From CAWKCE01 sp032127035 (GTDB lineage: Bacteria > Actinomycetota > Actinomycetes > JAHEKZ01), in NCBI GenBank assembly GCA_963848085.1, contig CAWKCE010000001.1, positions 122,702 to 186,701 on the forward strand: 64,000 bases of DNA. The letters are read 5' to 3'. The notes under the pieces were generated by a model. That model saw nothing but the letters and a program-made list of their open reading frames with translations, was not told the origin of the DNA and did not search any database. Numbering within the stretch: position 1 is the stretch's first letter; every line of letters begins with the position of its first letter. Below are positions 46,773 to 56,164 of the stretch, one piece after another. The translations under genes and the position numbers were made by a program.

Positions 46773-47911
46773 CCAGCCCCCCCGGCGCCGATCCGCGCCT
46801 TGAGCTCCTGGATCGGCCTGATGGGCGTCGGGTCCACGCCGTGAAGGAGGCCGAGGTAGACGCTCGCGAAGTCGCCGATCGCGCACAGACTGGCCATGCG
46901 CTCGAGCGGGTGCTCGCCGACTGCGGAGATGCGGCTCACCGGAACGCCGTACTCACCAGCCAGCTCGACCGCCGCAGTGGCACCCCGGGCAACGAACTCA
47001 TGCTCGACCGTGTCGCTCAGCATCACCAGACGCAGCCGCAGGCGTCCGGTGTCCGTGACCCGGTCACGGAACAGGTCGTCTCCGCTGTTGGAGCCAGCGA
47101 AGGGCCCGGCAAACGTCACGACCTGGTTGTGCAGCGCCTCCGGGAGCACCCCGTTGACCGCCGGGTACTTGGCGTTCTCGGCGAGCTGGCACAACAAGCG
47201 GTAGCCCGCGATGCCGGCGAGGTCGCTGGTACCCCACACCAGCGGCAACGTCCCCACCAGGTCAGTCGCGAGCAGCTTGGAGGGGTTGTCCACGGTGTCG
47301 CGGGCCGGGCCGCACCGCTCAGCGAGGTCGTCGAGCAGGTCGGCAACCCGACCCAGCTCGTCGGCTGGCGCGTCGACGATGCCGAGCAGGTCGGCGGCCA
47401 CCAACAGCGGCACCGACAACGCCCACAGGTTCGCCCGCGGGGCTCGCCCCTCCGGGACCGGCACCCACGGCGCCCCCGCCTGCTCGGCGAGCTCCACCAA
47501 CGGCGAGCCTTCGGCAGCCACGACCACCACCCGCGACCCGCGACGCAGCGCCTCCCGGGCGCACCCCAGGGTCTCTGCGGTACGCCCCGAGCTGGACACC
47601 GCGAGGACGACGTCCATCGCCCCGACCCAGGCCGGCAGGGTCCACCCACGCACCCGCTCGACCGGTACTGGGCAGCCCGGCCCAGCCGCCGCCTGGAGGA
47701 CATGGCCGGCGATGCCGGACCCGCCCATGCCGGCGACCACCACCGCCCGCGGGCGTCCCCCCACGGCCAACGAGTCGAGCCGGGCGTCGGCGCACGCCAC
47801 CAGTGCCTGGCGCACCTGTGCGCCCGCGGAGGCCACCTCCCGCAGCATCGCACCGGGGTCGGCGGCCGCGATCCGATCGGCGTCGTCGAGCAACGCCTCG
47901 TCGACGGTCAC
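46769..47911 (-). CDS. SIS-domain phosphoglucose/phosphomannose isomerase-like protein
   Basis: This 380-residue protein has two SIS lobes with GMGGSGIAG and VLAVSSSGRTAET, and a C-terminal bact-PGI_C region. The family includes bifunctional glucose-6-P/mannose-6-P isomerases. With phosphomannomutase two genes upstream it would supply mannose-1-phosphate for GDP-mannose and cell-envelope mannans. The equivalent in M. tuberculosis (Rv3256c) is also next to manB. GTG 47909-47911 lies one base after the Trm112 stop. Confidence 0.87.
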   Translation of the reverse strand: MTVDEALLDDADRIAAADPGAMLREVASAGAQVRQALVACADARLDSLAVGGRPRAVVVAGMGGSGIAGHVLQAAAGPGCPVPVERVRGWTLPAWVGAMDVVLAVSSSGRTAETLGCAREALRRGSRVVVVAAEGSPLVELAEQAGAPWVPVPEGRAPRANLWALSVPLLVAADLLGIVDAPADELGRVADLLDDLAERCGPARDTVDNPSKLLATDLVGTLPLVWGTSDLAGIAGYRLLCQLAENAKYPAVNGVLPEALHNQVVTFAGPFAGSNSGDDLFRDRVTDTGRLRLRLVMLSDTVEHEFVARGATAAVELAGEYGVPVSRISAVGEHPLERMASLCAIGDFASVYLGLLHGVDPTPIRPIQELKARIGAGGAG

Positions 47912-47912
47912 C

Positions 47913-48122
47913 TCACCGGTCCGTCTCGGCGTCGTCCCTGGCCGCGCCCGGTCGGGTCGGCCGTGCGTCGTCGACGAGCAGAACCGGGATGCCGTCGCGG
48001 ACGGGGTAGGCCCGGCCGCACTCCGACCCGACGCACCGCAGCTCCTGTGCCACTTCGTCCTCGGTCAAGGTGGCATGACACCGGGGGCACACCAGGATCG
48101 CCAAGAGCTCCGGATCGATCAT
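47913..48122 (-). CDS. Trm112-family small zinc protein
   Basis: This 69-residue protein has four cysteines in a zinc-ribbon arrangement (C12, C15, C30, C35; VCPRC and CVGSEC) and the ending motif AYPVRDGIPVLL. Trm112-like proteins stabilise methyltransferases in other domains of life; the bacterial role is not clear. Overlaps manB by ATGA and is followed at once by the isomerase, so the three form one operon. Confidence 0.9.
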   Translation of the reverse strand: MIDPELLAILVCPRCHATLTEDEVAQELRCVGSECGRAYPVRDGIPVLLVDDARPTRPGAARDDAETDR

Positions 48123-49531
48123 GCCGACGCCCCCTCCTGCGCGCTCGGCGGACCGGACCGGACCAGCCCCAGCACCTCGTCACGCAGCTCAGCCAGCTCG
48201 GCCGCGCTGTTCGCCTCCACGTTAAGCCGGAGGAGCGGCTCGGTGTTGCTGGGCCGCAGGTTGAACCACCAGGTCTCACCGCTGACGGTGAGACCATCCA
48301 GCTCGTCGATGGTGACTCCCGCTCGGCCCTGGTAGGTCTGCCGAACCTCAGTCGTCACGTGCGCCGGGTCGGCAACCGTCGAGTTGACCTCTCCGCTGAC
48401 GGCGTATCGGTCGAAGGGGGCGAGCAGTGCAGACAACGGGACGACCGTCTCCCCCAGAGCGGCAAGTGTGTGCAGCGCCGCCAGCAGTCCGGAGTCCGCG
48501 CCCCAGAAATCACGGAAGTAGAAGTGTCCCGAGTGCTCGCCGCCGAACACAGCACCGGTCTCGGCCATGACCTGCTTGATGAACGAGTGCCCCACCCGGG
48601 TACGCACCGGCGTTCCGCCGCACTCAATGACGACCTCCGGAACCGCGCGGCTGGTGATCAGGTTGTGGACGACAGTCGAACCCGGCTCGCGCGCCAGCTC
48701 ACGCGTCGCGATGAGTGCGGTCACCGTGCTCGGCGTCACGACCTCGCCCCGCTCGTCCACGACGAAGCACCGGTCGGCGTCCCCGTCGAACGCGAGCCCC
48801 ACATCTGCTCCGCGAGCAACAACCTCGCGCTGCAGGTCGACCAGGTTCGCCGGCTCGATCGGGTTGGCCTCGTGGTTCGGGAAGGTGCCGTCGAGCTCGA
48901 AGTACATCGGCACCACCGTGAGCGAGGGATCGGACAGAACGGCCGGGACGGTGAGCCCCGCCATGCCGTTCCCGGCGTCGACGACCACGGTCAGCGCACG
49001 CCCGCCGGACAAATCCACCAGACTGCGCAGGTACGACGCGTACTCCGCCAGCAGGTCCCGCTGCCGCGTCTGGCCGGGCGGGGAAGCACTGCCTCCGGCA
49101 CCGCGGTCGGTGGCCGCGACACGGGCGCGGATGTGAGCCAGCCCGGTGTCCTGGCCGACCGGTGCCGCGCCGGCGCGGCACAGCTTGATGCCGTTGTACT
49201 GGGCCGGGTTGTGGCTCGCGGTGAACATCGCCCCGGGGACTCCCAGGAAGCCGGATGCGAAGTACAGCTCGTCGGTGCTCGCCAACCCGATCACGGTGAC
49301 GTCGACGCCCCGGGACGCGACCCCGTCGGCGAACGCGGCAGCCAGCTGCGGAGAGCTCGGACGCATGTCGTAACCGACCACCATTCCGGTGACTGGACCC
49401 TCCTCGCGCAGCACCTCGACGAAGGCAGCGCCGACCGAAGCGCACAGGGCGTCGTCGAGCTGGTCGGGAACGACCCCGCGGATGTCGTACGCCTTGAACA
49501 CGGCGGACAGGAGGTCGGGGTCGGAGGTCAC
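48119..49531 (-). CDS. manB: Phosphomannomutase/phosphoglucomutase
   Basis: This 470-residue alpha-D-phosphohexomutase interconverts hexose 6- and 1-phosphates. The phosphoserine loop is FTASHNPAQYNG, the metal-binding loop is FDGDADRCFVVD, the sugar loop is GGEHSGHFYF, and the C-terminal phosphate loop is RPSNTEPLLRLNVE. All are intact. The N-terminus FKAYDIRGVVP matches ManB. First gene of the manB-Trm112-SIS-CDF operon. Confidence 0.95.
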   Translation of the reverse strand: MTSDPDLLSAVFKAYDIRGVVPDQLDDALCASVGAAFVEVLREEGPVTGMVVGYDMRPSSPQLAAAFADGVASRGVDVTVIGLASTDELYFASGFLGVPGAMFTASHNPAQYNGIKLCRAGAAPVGQDTGLAHIRARVAATDRGAGGSASPPGQTRQRDLLAEYASYLRSLVDLSGGRALTVVVDAGNGMAGLTVPAVLSDPSLTVVPMYFELDGTFPNHEANPIEPANLVDLQREVVARGADVGLAFDGDADRCFVVDERGEVVTPSTVTALIATRELAREPGSTVVHNLITSRAVPEVVIECGGTPVRTRVGHSFIKQVMAETGAVFGGEHSGHFYFRDFWGADSGLLAALHTLAALGETVVPLSALLAPFDRYAVSGEVNSTVADPAHVTTEVRQTYQGRAGVTIDELDGLTVSGETWWFNLRPSNTEPLLRLNVEANSAAELAELRDEVLGLVRSGPPSAQEGASA

Positions 49532-49596
49532 GGCCGAAGCCTAGCGAGGTGTCGCGGGGGATCTGACCCCGCTTCGGCCGACCCGGCTGGCCGGTG

Positions 49597-49842
49597 TCAG
49601 CGGGGCTTGCGGGTCTTGTCCAGGACGGTCGTCACCGGCAGCGAACCATCGGTGTCGGCCCAGGTGCGGTGCTCACAGCGGTGGCAGGAGACGAACTGCA
49701 CCGGGGAACCGTCGGTGAGCGTCATGCTCAGGTGGGTCACGCGATCGCTCCCACACTCCTCGCAGGTGGCACCGGTGCGGGCACCCAGCTGGGTCAGCGA
49801 GCCGAGGGGGGTGGTCACGGGAGGAGTCGACGTGCGAGGCAT
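49597..49842 (-). CDS. Small zinc-ribbon protein of unknown function
   Basis: This 81-residue protein has a four-cysteine ribbon (CEECGS...CHRCEH) between a Thr/Pro-rich N-terminus and a short C-terminal tail ending TRKPR. A homologous small gene often lies upstream of manB in actinobacteria, but I know no function. ATG 49840-49842 has AAGGAGC upstream; the frame open to 49941 is rejected because the ribosome site fits only the later start. Confidence 0.75.
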   Translation of the reverse strand: MPRTSTPPVTTPLGSLTQLGARTGATCEECGSDRVTHLSMTLTDGSPVQFVSCHRCEHRTWADTDGSLPVTTVLDKTRKPR

Positions 49843-49968
49843 CCGGTGCTCCTTGCGAGGCGGGGCCGACGGTGGTCGTCGGGAACACCCGGGGCATCGG
49901 CAGCCACCCCCGATCCGCTTGAATTCGGGGAGGTTCGTCACAAAACGGACAAAAGGCGATCCTGCGAC

Positions 49969-50349
49969 TCAGCGCCGGGTGTCGTCCGCGTCTGACCGGT
50001 CCACCGGAGGGAGAACCCGCAGGTGACCGCGTCGTCCCTGGTCGTGGCCGGTGACGGCGGCCGGGACGGCGGCGTCGAGGTCGGCCGGACGAGCCGCTTC
50101 GCGCACCGCATCGGCGAGCGCCTCGAGGTCGTCACTGCTGGGACCGACGTCGTCGAAGTCGGGTGCGAGCCGCATGATCTCCCAACCCCGGGGGGCCGTG
50201 AGCCGGTCGGAGTGCACGGCGCACAGGTCGTAGCAGTGGGGCTCGGCATAGGTCGCCAACGGTCCGAGCACGGCAGTGGAGTCGGCGTAGACATACGTCA
50301 GCGTTGCGACAGCGTTCCGGTTGCACGCGGTGCGCGAGCAACGCCTCAT
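49969..50349 (-). CDS. DUF3499-family protein (Rv3258c-like)
   Basis: This 126-residue protein opens RRCSRTACNRNAVATLTYVYADSTAVLGPLA (cysteine pair, then ATLTYVY) and continues with HCYDLCAVHSDRLTAPRGWE. The spaced Cys/His residues could bind zinc. The family is restricted to actinobacteria and lies by whiB2/manB in M. tuberculosis too. ATG 50347-50349 is chosen; GTG 50358 is possible. Divergent from the metallopeptidase-like gene. Confidence 0.85.
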   Translation of the reverse strand: MRRCSRTACNRNAVATLTYVYADSTAVLGPLATYAEPHCYDLCAVHSDRLTAPRGWEIMRLAPDFDDVGPSSDDLEALADAVREAARPADLDAAVPAAVTGHDQGRRGHLRVLPPVDRSDADDTRR

Positions 50350-50441
50350 CGGGCTCACGCCGCGTGACGCTACCGGGCGCCGCGCACGGTCACCGGGATT
50401 GCGTGGTCGAGGGCCGCCGTGTCGCCCGTAGGCTCGACCCC

Positions 50442-50900
50442 ATGGACCCGCGCCCCTCGTCGACGCCGGACCGCGCGGCCCCGGTGCGTCGACGCCGCGA
50501 CCGCCACGGACGCGGCGTGCGTGGTCCGCTCGCGCCCCCCTCGGTGCCGCTGGCGCGCAGCCGGTCGGCGGCATTCGACGACCTCGTCCTGGCCGTCGTC
50601 GACCGCGTCGGCAGACGGCTCCCCGACGCACTCGCCGACCGGATCGACCTGAACCTGGTCGAGGTTGTGGTGGCCGACCTCCCGGGGGCACACCTCGACC
50701 GGGGGGCGGCCGGAGTAGCACTCGGTGCCGCCGTCGCGGCCGGGGGCGACGCTCCGGCCCGGCTCGTCGTCTACCGGCGGCCGGTCGAGGCCCGGGCAGT
50801 CGGACCCGGAGACCTCGAGCGTCTCGTGCGACGTGTCGTCGTCGAGCAGGTGGCCGAGCTGCTCGGGGTCGCCGCCGACGACGTCGACCCGATCAGCTGA
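50442..50900 (+). CDS. Rv3259-like metallopeptidase-family protein, zinc motif lost
   Basis: This 152-residue protein matches the small zincin-like family of M. tuberculosis Rv3259: an Arg-rich N-terminus (residues 8-27), then FDDLVLAVVDRVGRRLPDALADRIDL, VVYRRPVEARAV and VRRVVVEQVAELLGVAADDVDP. Active members have HExxH where this protein has VEQVAE, so the zinc site is absent and hydrolysis is unlikely. Its last eight bases overlap the convergent DUF5719 gene. Confidence 0.75.
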   Translation: MDPRPSSTPDRAAPVRRRRDRHGRGVRGPLAPPSVPLARSRSAAFDDLVLAVVDRVGRRLPDALADRIDLNLVEVVVADLPGAHLDRGAAGVALGAAVAAGGDAPARLVVYRRPVEARAVGPGDLERLVRRVVVEQVAELLGVAADDVDPIS

Positions 50901-52401
50901 CAGTGCCCGCCGCGATGTCCGGGACCGCCTCGGGCACGACCGCCGTCAGGCGCGCGGTCCGCAGCGGCAGCGAGGTGACCAACGGCCCTCGCGCGCCCTC
51001 CTCGTCGAGCATGCGGACGCCGTAGACCGGACCTGACCCGCTCTGCGGGGTCACCACGAGTCCAAACCGACGTCGACCCGGGGGCGCTTCGATGGTCAGC
51101 CACGTGGTCGTGCCAGCGGCGAGCTGAACCGTCACGGGGTCCTCGATTCCGGCGCCGACGAACGTGCTGACGTCGACGGTCGCGGCCCCCTCCGGCGCGG
51201 TCAGCACCAACCGTGTCTTGAGGTCGGAGGTGTCCCGGTTGTCCGGCACCACCGCGGCGGTTCCGACCGGCGGAACCGCCGCCAGGAACAACACGTCCCC
51301 GAAGTAGCTCGGACGACGGAGAGTGACGCGCATCCCGGCGGTGATCGGTTGATCGGACGACAGCAGGACGGCGGCCGGATCGCCGGCGAGCGCCTTGGTC
51401 AGGTCCACTGTCCGCACCGTGCCCGCGGGGACGTCGATGACGTCGGCGTCCAGCGGCGCGAATGTGCCGTCCGGCGCCACGATCTGCACGGAGACCACCG
51501 CGCCCTCCCCGGGCGCCACCACGTCGAGCAGCGTCTTGCCGTTGCGCCCTTGGCCGACCTTCGGTATGCCAGGGACAACGAGCTCGGTTGCCGGCGCCTC
51601 CGCCCCGGGAATCCAGTCCGAGCCCCGGGGCAGAAACCCCTCGACGTCGGTCTCGGTCACCGCGGCCGACAGCCGGCCGGACTGCACCTGCACGTGGATG
51701 GCCATGACCTGCTGCGCCGGGGCGATCTTCTCCACCTGGAGCTCCACACGCCGACGGGCCGGCACCTGCACGCCTCGGCCCGCGGGAGCGTTGATCTCCC
51801 CCCGGTGGCCGTAGAACGTGACGTCGACGGCGGCCGTTGCGTCCTCCGGGTTGGTCAGGACCAGCACCGCCCGCTGCCCGACGCCAGACGCGGCACCGAC
51901 GAACCAGAAGTCGGCACCGGTGGGCAGGCACGCCGTGCCGGCCAGGCCGCGGCCTCCGCCGTCGACAGTGCGCTCGGTCTGGGTGACCGAGAAGCCGGGC
52001 GCCAGCGCCCCGGCTGCCCGGCCCAGCACGCTGTCGCGCTCTCCGTTGCGGCCGACATAGGAGCCCCGGTCGCCCGGTGCCTCCAGCTGGATCAGCACCT
52101 CGGCCTTGGCCGGGTCACGGGTGAGCGTGGTGACCAGTCCGGCCCCCTCGCCAGGCGAGGCTGCCGGCTCCTCGTCGGACCGAGGAGGTGTGGCGGCCGC
52201 CACGGTGGACTCGGTGAAGCCCTTGCGCGAGCGGAGGCCGGGACAGGCGACGACCGTCTCCACCACGGGTTCCTCGACCACCACCGCGGCCGCCACGCCG
52301 CGACTCGACGGCGCAACAGACGTCGCCACCGCCCCGAGCACGCCGAGCATGGCGAGCACGAGAGCCGCGATGCCGACGGGGCCGAGCAGGAGGCGCCTCA
52401 T
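50893..52401 (-). CDS. DUF5719-family exported protein
   Basis: This 502-residue protein has an N-terminal membrane anchor (LLGPVGIAALVLAMLGVLGAV). A long beta-rich extracellular region follows, made of repeated immunoglobulin-like segments (VLTNPEDATAAVDVTFYG; VVSVQIVAPDGTF; LVLTAPEGAATVDVSTFVG). DUF5719 proteins occur next to large family-2 glycosyltransferases in actinobacteria. ATG 52401 overlaps the glycosyltransferase stop (ATGA), so the two are co-translated and probably act together at the envelope. Confidence 0.85.
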   Translation of the reverse strand: MRRLLLGPVGIAALVLAMLGVLGAVATSVAPSSRGVAAAVVVEEPVVETVVACPGLRSRKGFTESTVAAATPPRSDEEPAASPGEGAGLVTTLTRDPAKAEVLIQLEAPGDRGSYVGRNGERDSVLGRAAGALAPGFSVTQTERTVDGGGRGLAGTACLPTGADFWFVGAASGVGQRAVLVLTNPEDATAAVDVTFYGHRGEINAPAGRGVQVPARRRVELQVEKIAPAQQVMAIHVQVQSGRLSAAVTETDVEGFLPRGSDWIPGAEAPATELVVPGIPKVGQGRNGKTLLDVVAPGEGAVVSVQIVAPDGTFAPLDADVIDVPAGTVRTVDLTKALAGDPAAVLLSSDQPITAGMRVTLRRPSYFGDVLFLAAVPPVGTAAVVPDNRDTSDLKTRLVLTAPEGAATVDVSTFVGAGIEDPVTVQLAAGTTTWLTIEAPPGRRRFGLVVTPQSGSGPVYGVRMLDEEGARGPLVTSLPLRTARLTAVVPEAVPDIAAGTVS

Positions 52402-55400
52402 GCCGCTTCCTCGTCCTCGCGCCGACGGGACGGCAGCGCGACCACGACGGCAGCCAGCACGAGCAGCCCTTCGACAGCCAGCCAGACCAGGTGAGCCGGC
52501 GAGCGGTGGCTCAGCTCGAGCGTGCCCGCGCCGGCGGGCACGGCGAACCCCTGGGCCCAGTCGTCCACGGTCTGCGCGGGCAGCCCGGCACCGTCGACCG
52601 ACGCCCGCCACCCGGAGTCGCGAGTCTCCGAGACCGTCAGCAGCCGGTCCCCGGTCCCGCTCGGAACGTCGGTCTCCGCATCGACCACTCCGGACGGGAG
52701 CAGCTCGGGGAGGTTCTCGGTCTCCGGCGTGGCCAGCTGCAACCTTCCGGTCGGCCGTTGCAGCCGCCACAGCGACGCGCCGCCGGGGTTGGCCACCCGC
52801 AGCAGTCCGGGGACTGAGTCGAGCGTGGACTCCAGCCGGAGATCGACCGGTGGGCTCGCGAGGATGTACTGCACGGCGTACCCGGACAGCTCGGCGACGG
52901 CGACCCCGCCGCGCCCGGAAGCGATCTCGGCGACGAGCCCATCCAGCGCCCGCCGGGTGGCAGCGTCGCCGGCCAGCAGCTCGTCCCCGAACTGCGCGGG
53001 TCGGTCGCGCAGGAGCGTGTAGCCGAGGCGGCCGTCCCTCGGTTCCAGCACCAACGTCCGGGCGCGCGTCGGCAGGGCCGCCTCAGCCCGCACGAACGCG
53101 GGGAGCGGGTCCGGGTCGCTGCGTTGGAGCGGACCGGGGGCGCCCCGGCCGATCCACCAGACGCCGGTAGCCAGTGGGACCAGAACCGCGATCACCGTCA
53201 CGACCGCCACCGCGGGCTGCTGCCAGGAGAACGTGCGCGACGACAGCCGCGACCGCGAGCGCTTCGCCGCGGCGGCGACCGCGACCACCAGGCCCGCGGT
53301 CGCCAGCACCAACGCGGGGCCGGGCCAAGGCACCACCGGGACCGTCGTCGACGCTGGGGTGACCGTGATCGTGGCAAGAACGAGCGCCCACAGCAGACCG
53401 ACCACCGCAGTGACCAGCCCGGCGCGCACCGCTGCGACCGACGTGATGCGCGCGAACGAGGCCGTGGCCGCGACCAGCAGACCGGCCGACAGCAGCAGGG
53501 GCACCGACACCGGGCCGCCCGGATCCAGCAGGAGGACCGTCCAGGGGGCGTCGTCGGACGAGGTGAGGGGAAGACCCGACTCGAGGAACAGCTGCGACGG
53601 GTCGGTGAACCAGCGCAGGCTCCACGGCAGCAGGAGAGCAACCGGCACGACGACCAGACCCGCCACCCGCCACCGCGCCGCACGATCGGTCGCAGCCCAC
53701 GCCACCGCCGCGACACCGAGGACAACGGTGGGGACCCACAGCACGGGGGCGAATGCGAGCACGACGGCGAGCAGCAGCGACCCCGCGGCCGCACTGCGCA
53801 CCGTCCCGCTGACGCCGCCCCAGCCGAGCGTGCGCGAGGCAGCCAGGCCCACCAACGGCAGGCACACGGCCGCCACGGCAGTTCCGAGGCGGCCCTGCGC
53901 CACCCCAGACAGCAGGGCCGGGCTCAGCGCGTAGACCGCGGCCGCCCACAGGCGTAGCCGCGACGAGAGCCGGACCGGTCCGAGCCCCAGCCAGGCCGCC
54001 AGCCCGGCCATCGGGACCGCGAGCGCCAGCAGTGTGGTGACCGCCCAGCCGGCATGCCCGAGGAGCAGCACCGCCCAGCCGCCGAGGACCGCCAGGGACG
54101 TGGGGGCGTCGACGCCGCTGCCCGCCCCGACCGGGTGCCACGACGCGAGGAAGCCCTGCCACAAGTCGGAGGCCCCCGTCGGCACGGGCAGCAGCGCACC
54201 ACCGTGCAGGGGGCCGCCCCGGTACAACCCGCGCCAGGCGATCAGGGACAGGACCAGGAGGGAGGCGACCAGCAGTGGCGCCGGCCGAGTGAGCCGACGT
54301 CGCCACACGCCCGTCCCGGTCTGGCCGAACGAGTCGGTGTCCTCGTCGACGGGGCCGGTCTCCACTGCGCCGCCGGCCAGCTCCGGAGCCGACCCGGTGG
54401 CGAGCAGGCCACCGACCCACTCCAGCCCGAGCCGGGCCTGGTGGCCGGGCGCTGGGAACAGTGACCGAAACTCCCGGCGCGGGACGGATCGGGTGCCTCG
54501 CCGCTCTCGGCGGCCCCGTCGGACCCGGCCCGGCCGCAGCAGGACGCTGTTCGCGGCGGCGAGCTCGTCGGCCGCCTCAGCGGTCGCCTTGCCAAGCAGG
54601 AAGGCCAGTGCCCGGACGACCTGCAGCAGGAGCAGCCGCAGCCAGGTGAACCCGACCCAGGCAGATCCGGTGTCGACGAGCAGCACGTACAGCGCACTGG
54701 CCCGGTCGACCCGGTGGGGTCGGCCGCCGATGAGCTCCCGCTGCCCGCGCGCCGCAGCCTCGGCGTGGTGGACCACTGCGTCGGTGACCGCCACCACCCG
54801 GTGCCCGGCGGAGTTCGCCCGCCAGCCCAGGTCCACGTCGTCGCGGAACAGCGGAATCTGCGGGTCCATCCCGCCCAGCTCGTCCCACAGGTCTCGTCTG
54901 ACGAGCATCCCGGCGCTGCCAACGGCGAGCACGTCCCGCTGACCGTCGTGCTGTCCTTGGTCCTGCTCGCGCCGCTCCAGCCCCGTCTCGCGGCGCCCGG
55001 AGGAACTGATGCTGACGCCGATTTCGAGCAGCCCGCGGGGGTCCTCCCACCCGACCACCTTGGGGCCGAGCACCGAGACCGACGGCTGGTGGTGCGCCGC
55101 GGACAGCAGGGCCGCCAGTGCCTGCGGGTCAGGTGCGCTGTCGTCGTGCAGCAGCCACACCCACTCCGTCACCCTGCCGGCGGCGGCGGAGTCCCGCGCC
55201 TCCGCTGCCACGCCAGCGTTGGCGGCGGTGGCGAATCCGGACTCGACCGGCAGGGTGAGCACCCGGTCCACTGGGCCACCCGGCCCGGCAGCCGCCGCTA
55301 GGACCGCGGGGGTCTCGTCCGTCGAGCCGGTGTCGACTGCTACGACGCGCTCCGGACCGTCCGCCAGGGAGGCCAGCGCGGCCAGCGTGTGCTCCACCCA

Positions 55401-55571
55401 GCGTCCGCCGTCATGACAGACCAGGACCGCGACCACCCGATGGGCAGACCGGTCGAGGACTGGCGCCGCCTCGTCGAGGTCGTCGCGGAGGTCTCTGTCG
55501 CGCGCGGACTCTCCGACCGACTCAGGGGGCGAGGCGTCCGGGGCAGGGGGCGAGGTGGGGGCGTCGGTCAT
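52398..55571 (-). CDS. Large membrane glycosyltransferase (GT2 domain plus polytopic region)
   Basis: This 1,057-residue protein has a cytoplasmic GT2 domain (about residues 45-290) with VVAVLVCHDGGRWVEHTLAAL, the sugar-binding DTGSTDET and the DDS motif (LLHDDSAPD), then FRDDVDLGWRANSAGH. About a dozen transmembrane helices fill residues 430-860, and a C-terminal extracellular domain and last helix follow. It is likely to transfer a sugar from a nucleotide or lipid carrier to a cell-envelope glycan; the sugar is unknown. Coupled to the DUF5719 gene. Confidence 0.87.
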   Translation of the reverse strand: MTDAPTSPPAPDASPPESVGESARDRDLRDDLDEAAPVLDRSAHRVVAVLVCHDGGRWVEHTLAALASLADGPERVVAVDTGSTDETPAVLAAAAGPGGPVDRVLTLPVESGFATAANAGVAAEARDSAAAGRVTEWVWLLHDDSAPDPQALAALLSAAHHQPSVSVLGPKVVGWEDPRGLLEIGVSISSSGRRETGLERREQDQGQHDGQRDVLAVGSAGMLVRRDLWDELGGMDPQIPLFRDDVDLGWRANSAGHRVVAVTDAVVHHAEAAARGQRELIGGRPHRVDRASALYVLLVDTGSAWVGFTWLRLLLLQVVRALAFLLGKATAEAADELAAANSVLLRPGRVRRGRRERRGTRSVPRREFRSLFPAPGHQARLGLEWVGGLLATGSAPELAGGAVETGPVDEDTDSFGQTGTGVWRRRLTRPAPLLVASLLVLSLIAWRGLYRGGPLHGGALLPVPTGASDLWQGFLASWHPVGAGSGVDAPTSLAVLGGWAVLLLGHAGWAVTTLLALAVPMAGLAAWLGLGPVRLSSRLRLWAAAVYALSPALLSGVAQGRLGTAVAAVCLPLVGLAASRTLGWGGVSGTVRSAAAGSLLLAVVLAFAPVLWVPTVVLGVAAVAWAATDRAARWRVAGLVVVPVALLLPWSLRWFTDPSQLFLESGLPLTSSDDAPWTVLLLDPGGPVSVPLLLSAGLLVAATASFARITSVAAVRAGLVTAVVGLLWALVLATITVTPASTTVPVVPWPGPALVLATAGLVVAVAAAAKRSRSRLSSRTFSWQQPAVAVVTVIAVLVPLATGVWWIGRGAPGPLQRSDPDPLPAFVRAEAALPTRARTLVLEPRDGRLGYTLLRDRPAQFGDELLAGDAATRRALDGLVAEIASGRGGVAVAELSGYAVQYILASPPVDLRLESTLDSVPGLLRVANPGGASLWRLQRPTGRLQLATPETENLPELLPSGVVDAETDVPSGTGDRLLTVSETRDSGWRASVDGAGLPAQTVDDWAQGFAVPAGAGTLELSHRSPAHLVWLAVEGLLVLAAVVVALPSRRREDEEAA

Positions 55572-55693
55572 GGTGGGTGCGGTCGCTGCGGGGTGGATGC
55601 CGTGCCGGACGACCGGTCTCTCACCTTACGGGGTGACGGACCGCCGGAAGAACGAGTGGTGACCCAGCCCGACGCCCGGCCGGGCCGCCGAGG

Positions 55694-55957
55694 TCAGACC
55701 GCGGCCTTCTTCAGCCGGCGGCGCTCCCGCTCCGACAGCCCACCCCAGATCCCGAACCGCTCGTCGTGGCCCAGGGCGTAGTCCAGACAGTCCACCCGGA
55801 CCTCGCAGGTGAGGCAGACCTTCTTGGCCTCGCGGGTGGACCCACCCTTCTCCGGGAAGAAGGCCTCCGGGTCGGTCTGGGCGCACAGTGCACGCTCCTG
55901 CCAACCCAGAGCTTCGTCTTCTTCACCGTCGACCAGACTGAAGATTGCCTCGCTCAC
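55694..55957 (-). CDS. WhiB-family iron-sulfur transcription factor
   Basis: This 87-residue protein has the four Fe-S cysteines C25, C48, C51 and C57 (CxxC in CLTCEVRVDC), the GIWGG turn at 69-73 and a basic C-terminus RRRLKK for DNA contact. Neighbours and length point to the WhiB2/WhmD type, which controls septation and division. A good promoter lies 120-150 bases upstream, leaving a long leader, as usual for whiB genes. Confidence 0.93.
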   Translation of the reverse strand: MSEAIFSLVDGEEDEALGWQERALCAQTDPEAFFPEKGGSTREAKKVCLTCEVRVDCLDYALGHDERFGIWGGLSERERRRLKKAAV

Positions 55958-56077
55958 GCTGCTCCTCCTCGACCCTCACCCGTTCGACCCGTTCGGGCCG
56001 CGTACCCATCGGGACCACCTGGGGCTACCTGTTCGGCATGACCTCGATGACCCATCCGGGCGGACGACATGCGCGAA

Positions 56078-56107
56078 ATTACACGCGCGTCGTTCACCTC
56101 CCGTCAA
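56078..56107 (-). promoter_or_regulatory. Promoter of the whiB gene
   Basis: Read on the minus strand, TTGACG (56107-56102) is followed after 18 bases by TGTAAT (56083-56078). Both match the vegetative consensus well, and this is among the best promoter sequences in the actinobacterial part. Transcription would start near 56070, giving a leader of about 110 bases before the whiB ATG. Confidence 0.6.
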
Positions 56108-56164
56108 GACGTGACGTGATATCCGTTCGGACCATTTCTGGCCGGCCGCCGGTCGCGGCCGGCC

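Noticed and set aside
46841..50026. Plus-strand frame of 1,061 codons
   Set aside because: It lies opposite the SIS, Trm112 and manB genes, has no recognisable domain and reflects high-GC codon bias.
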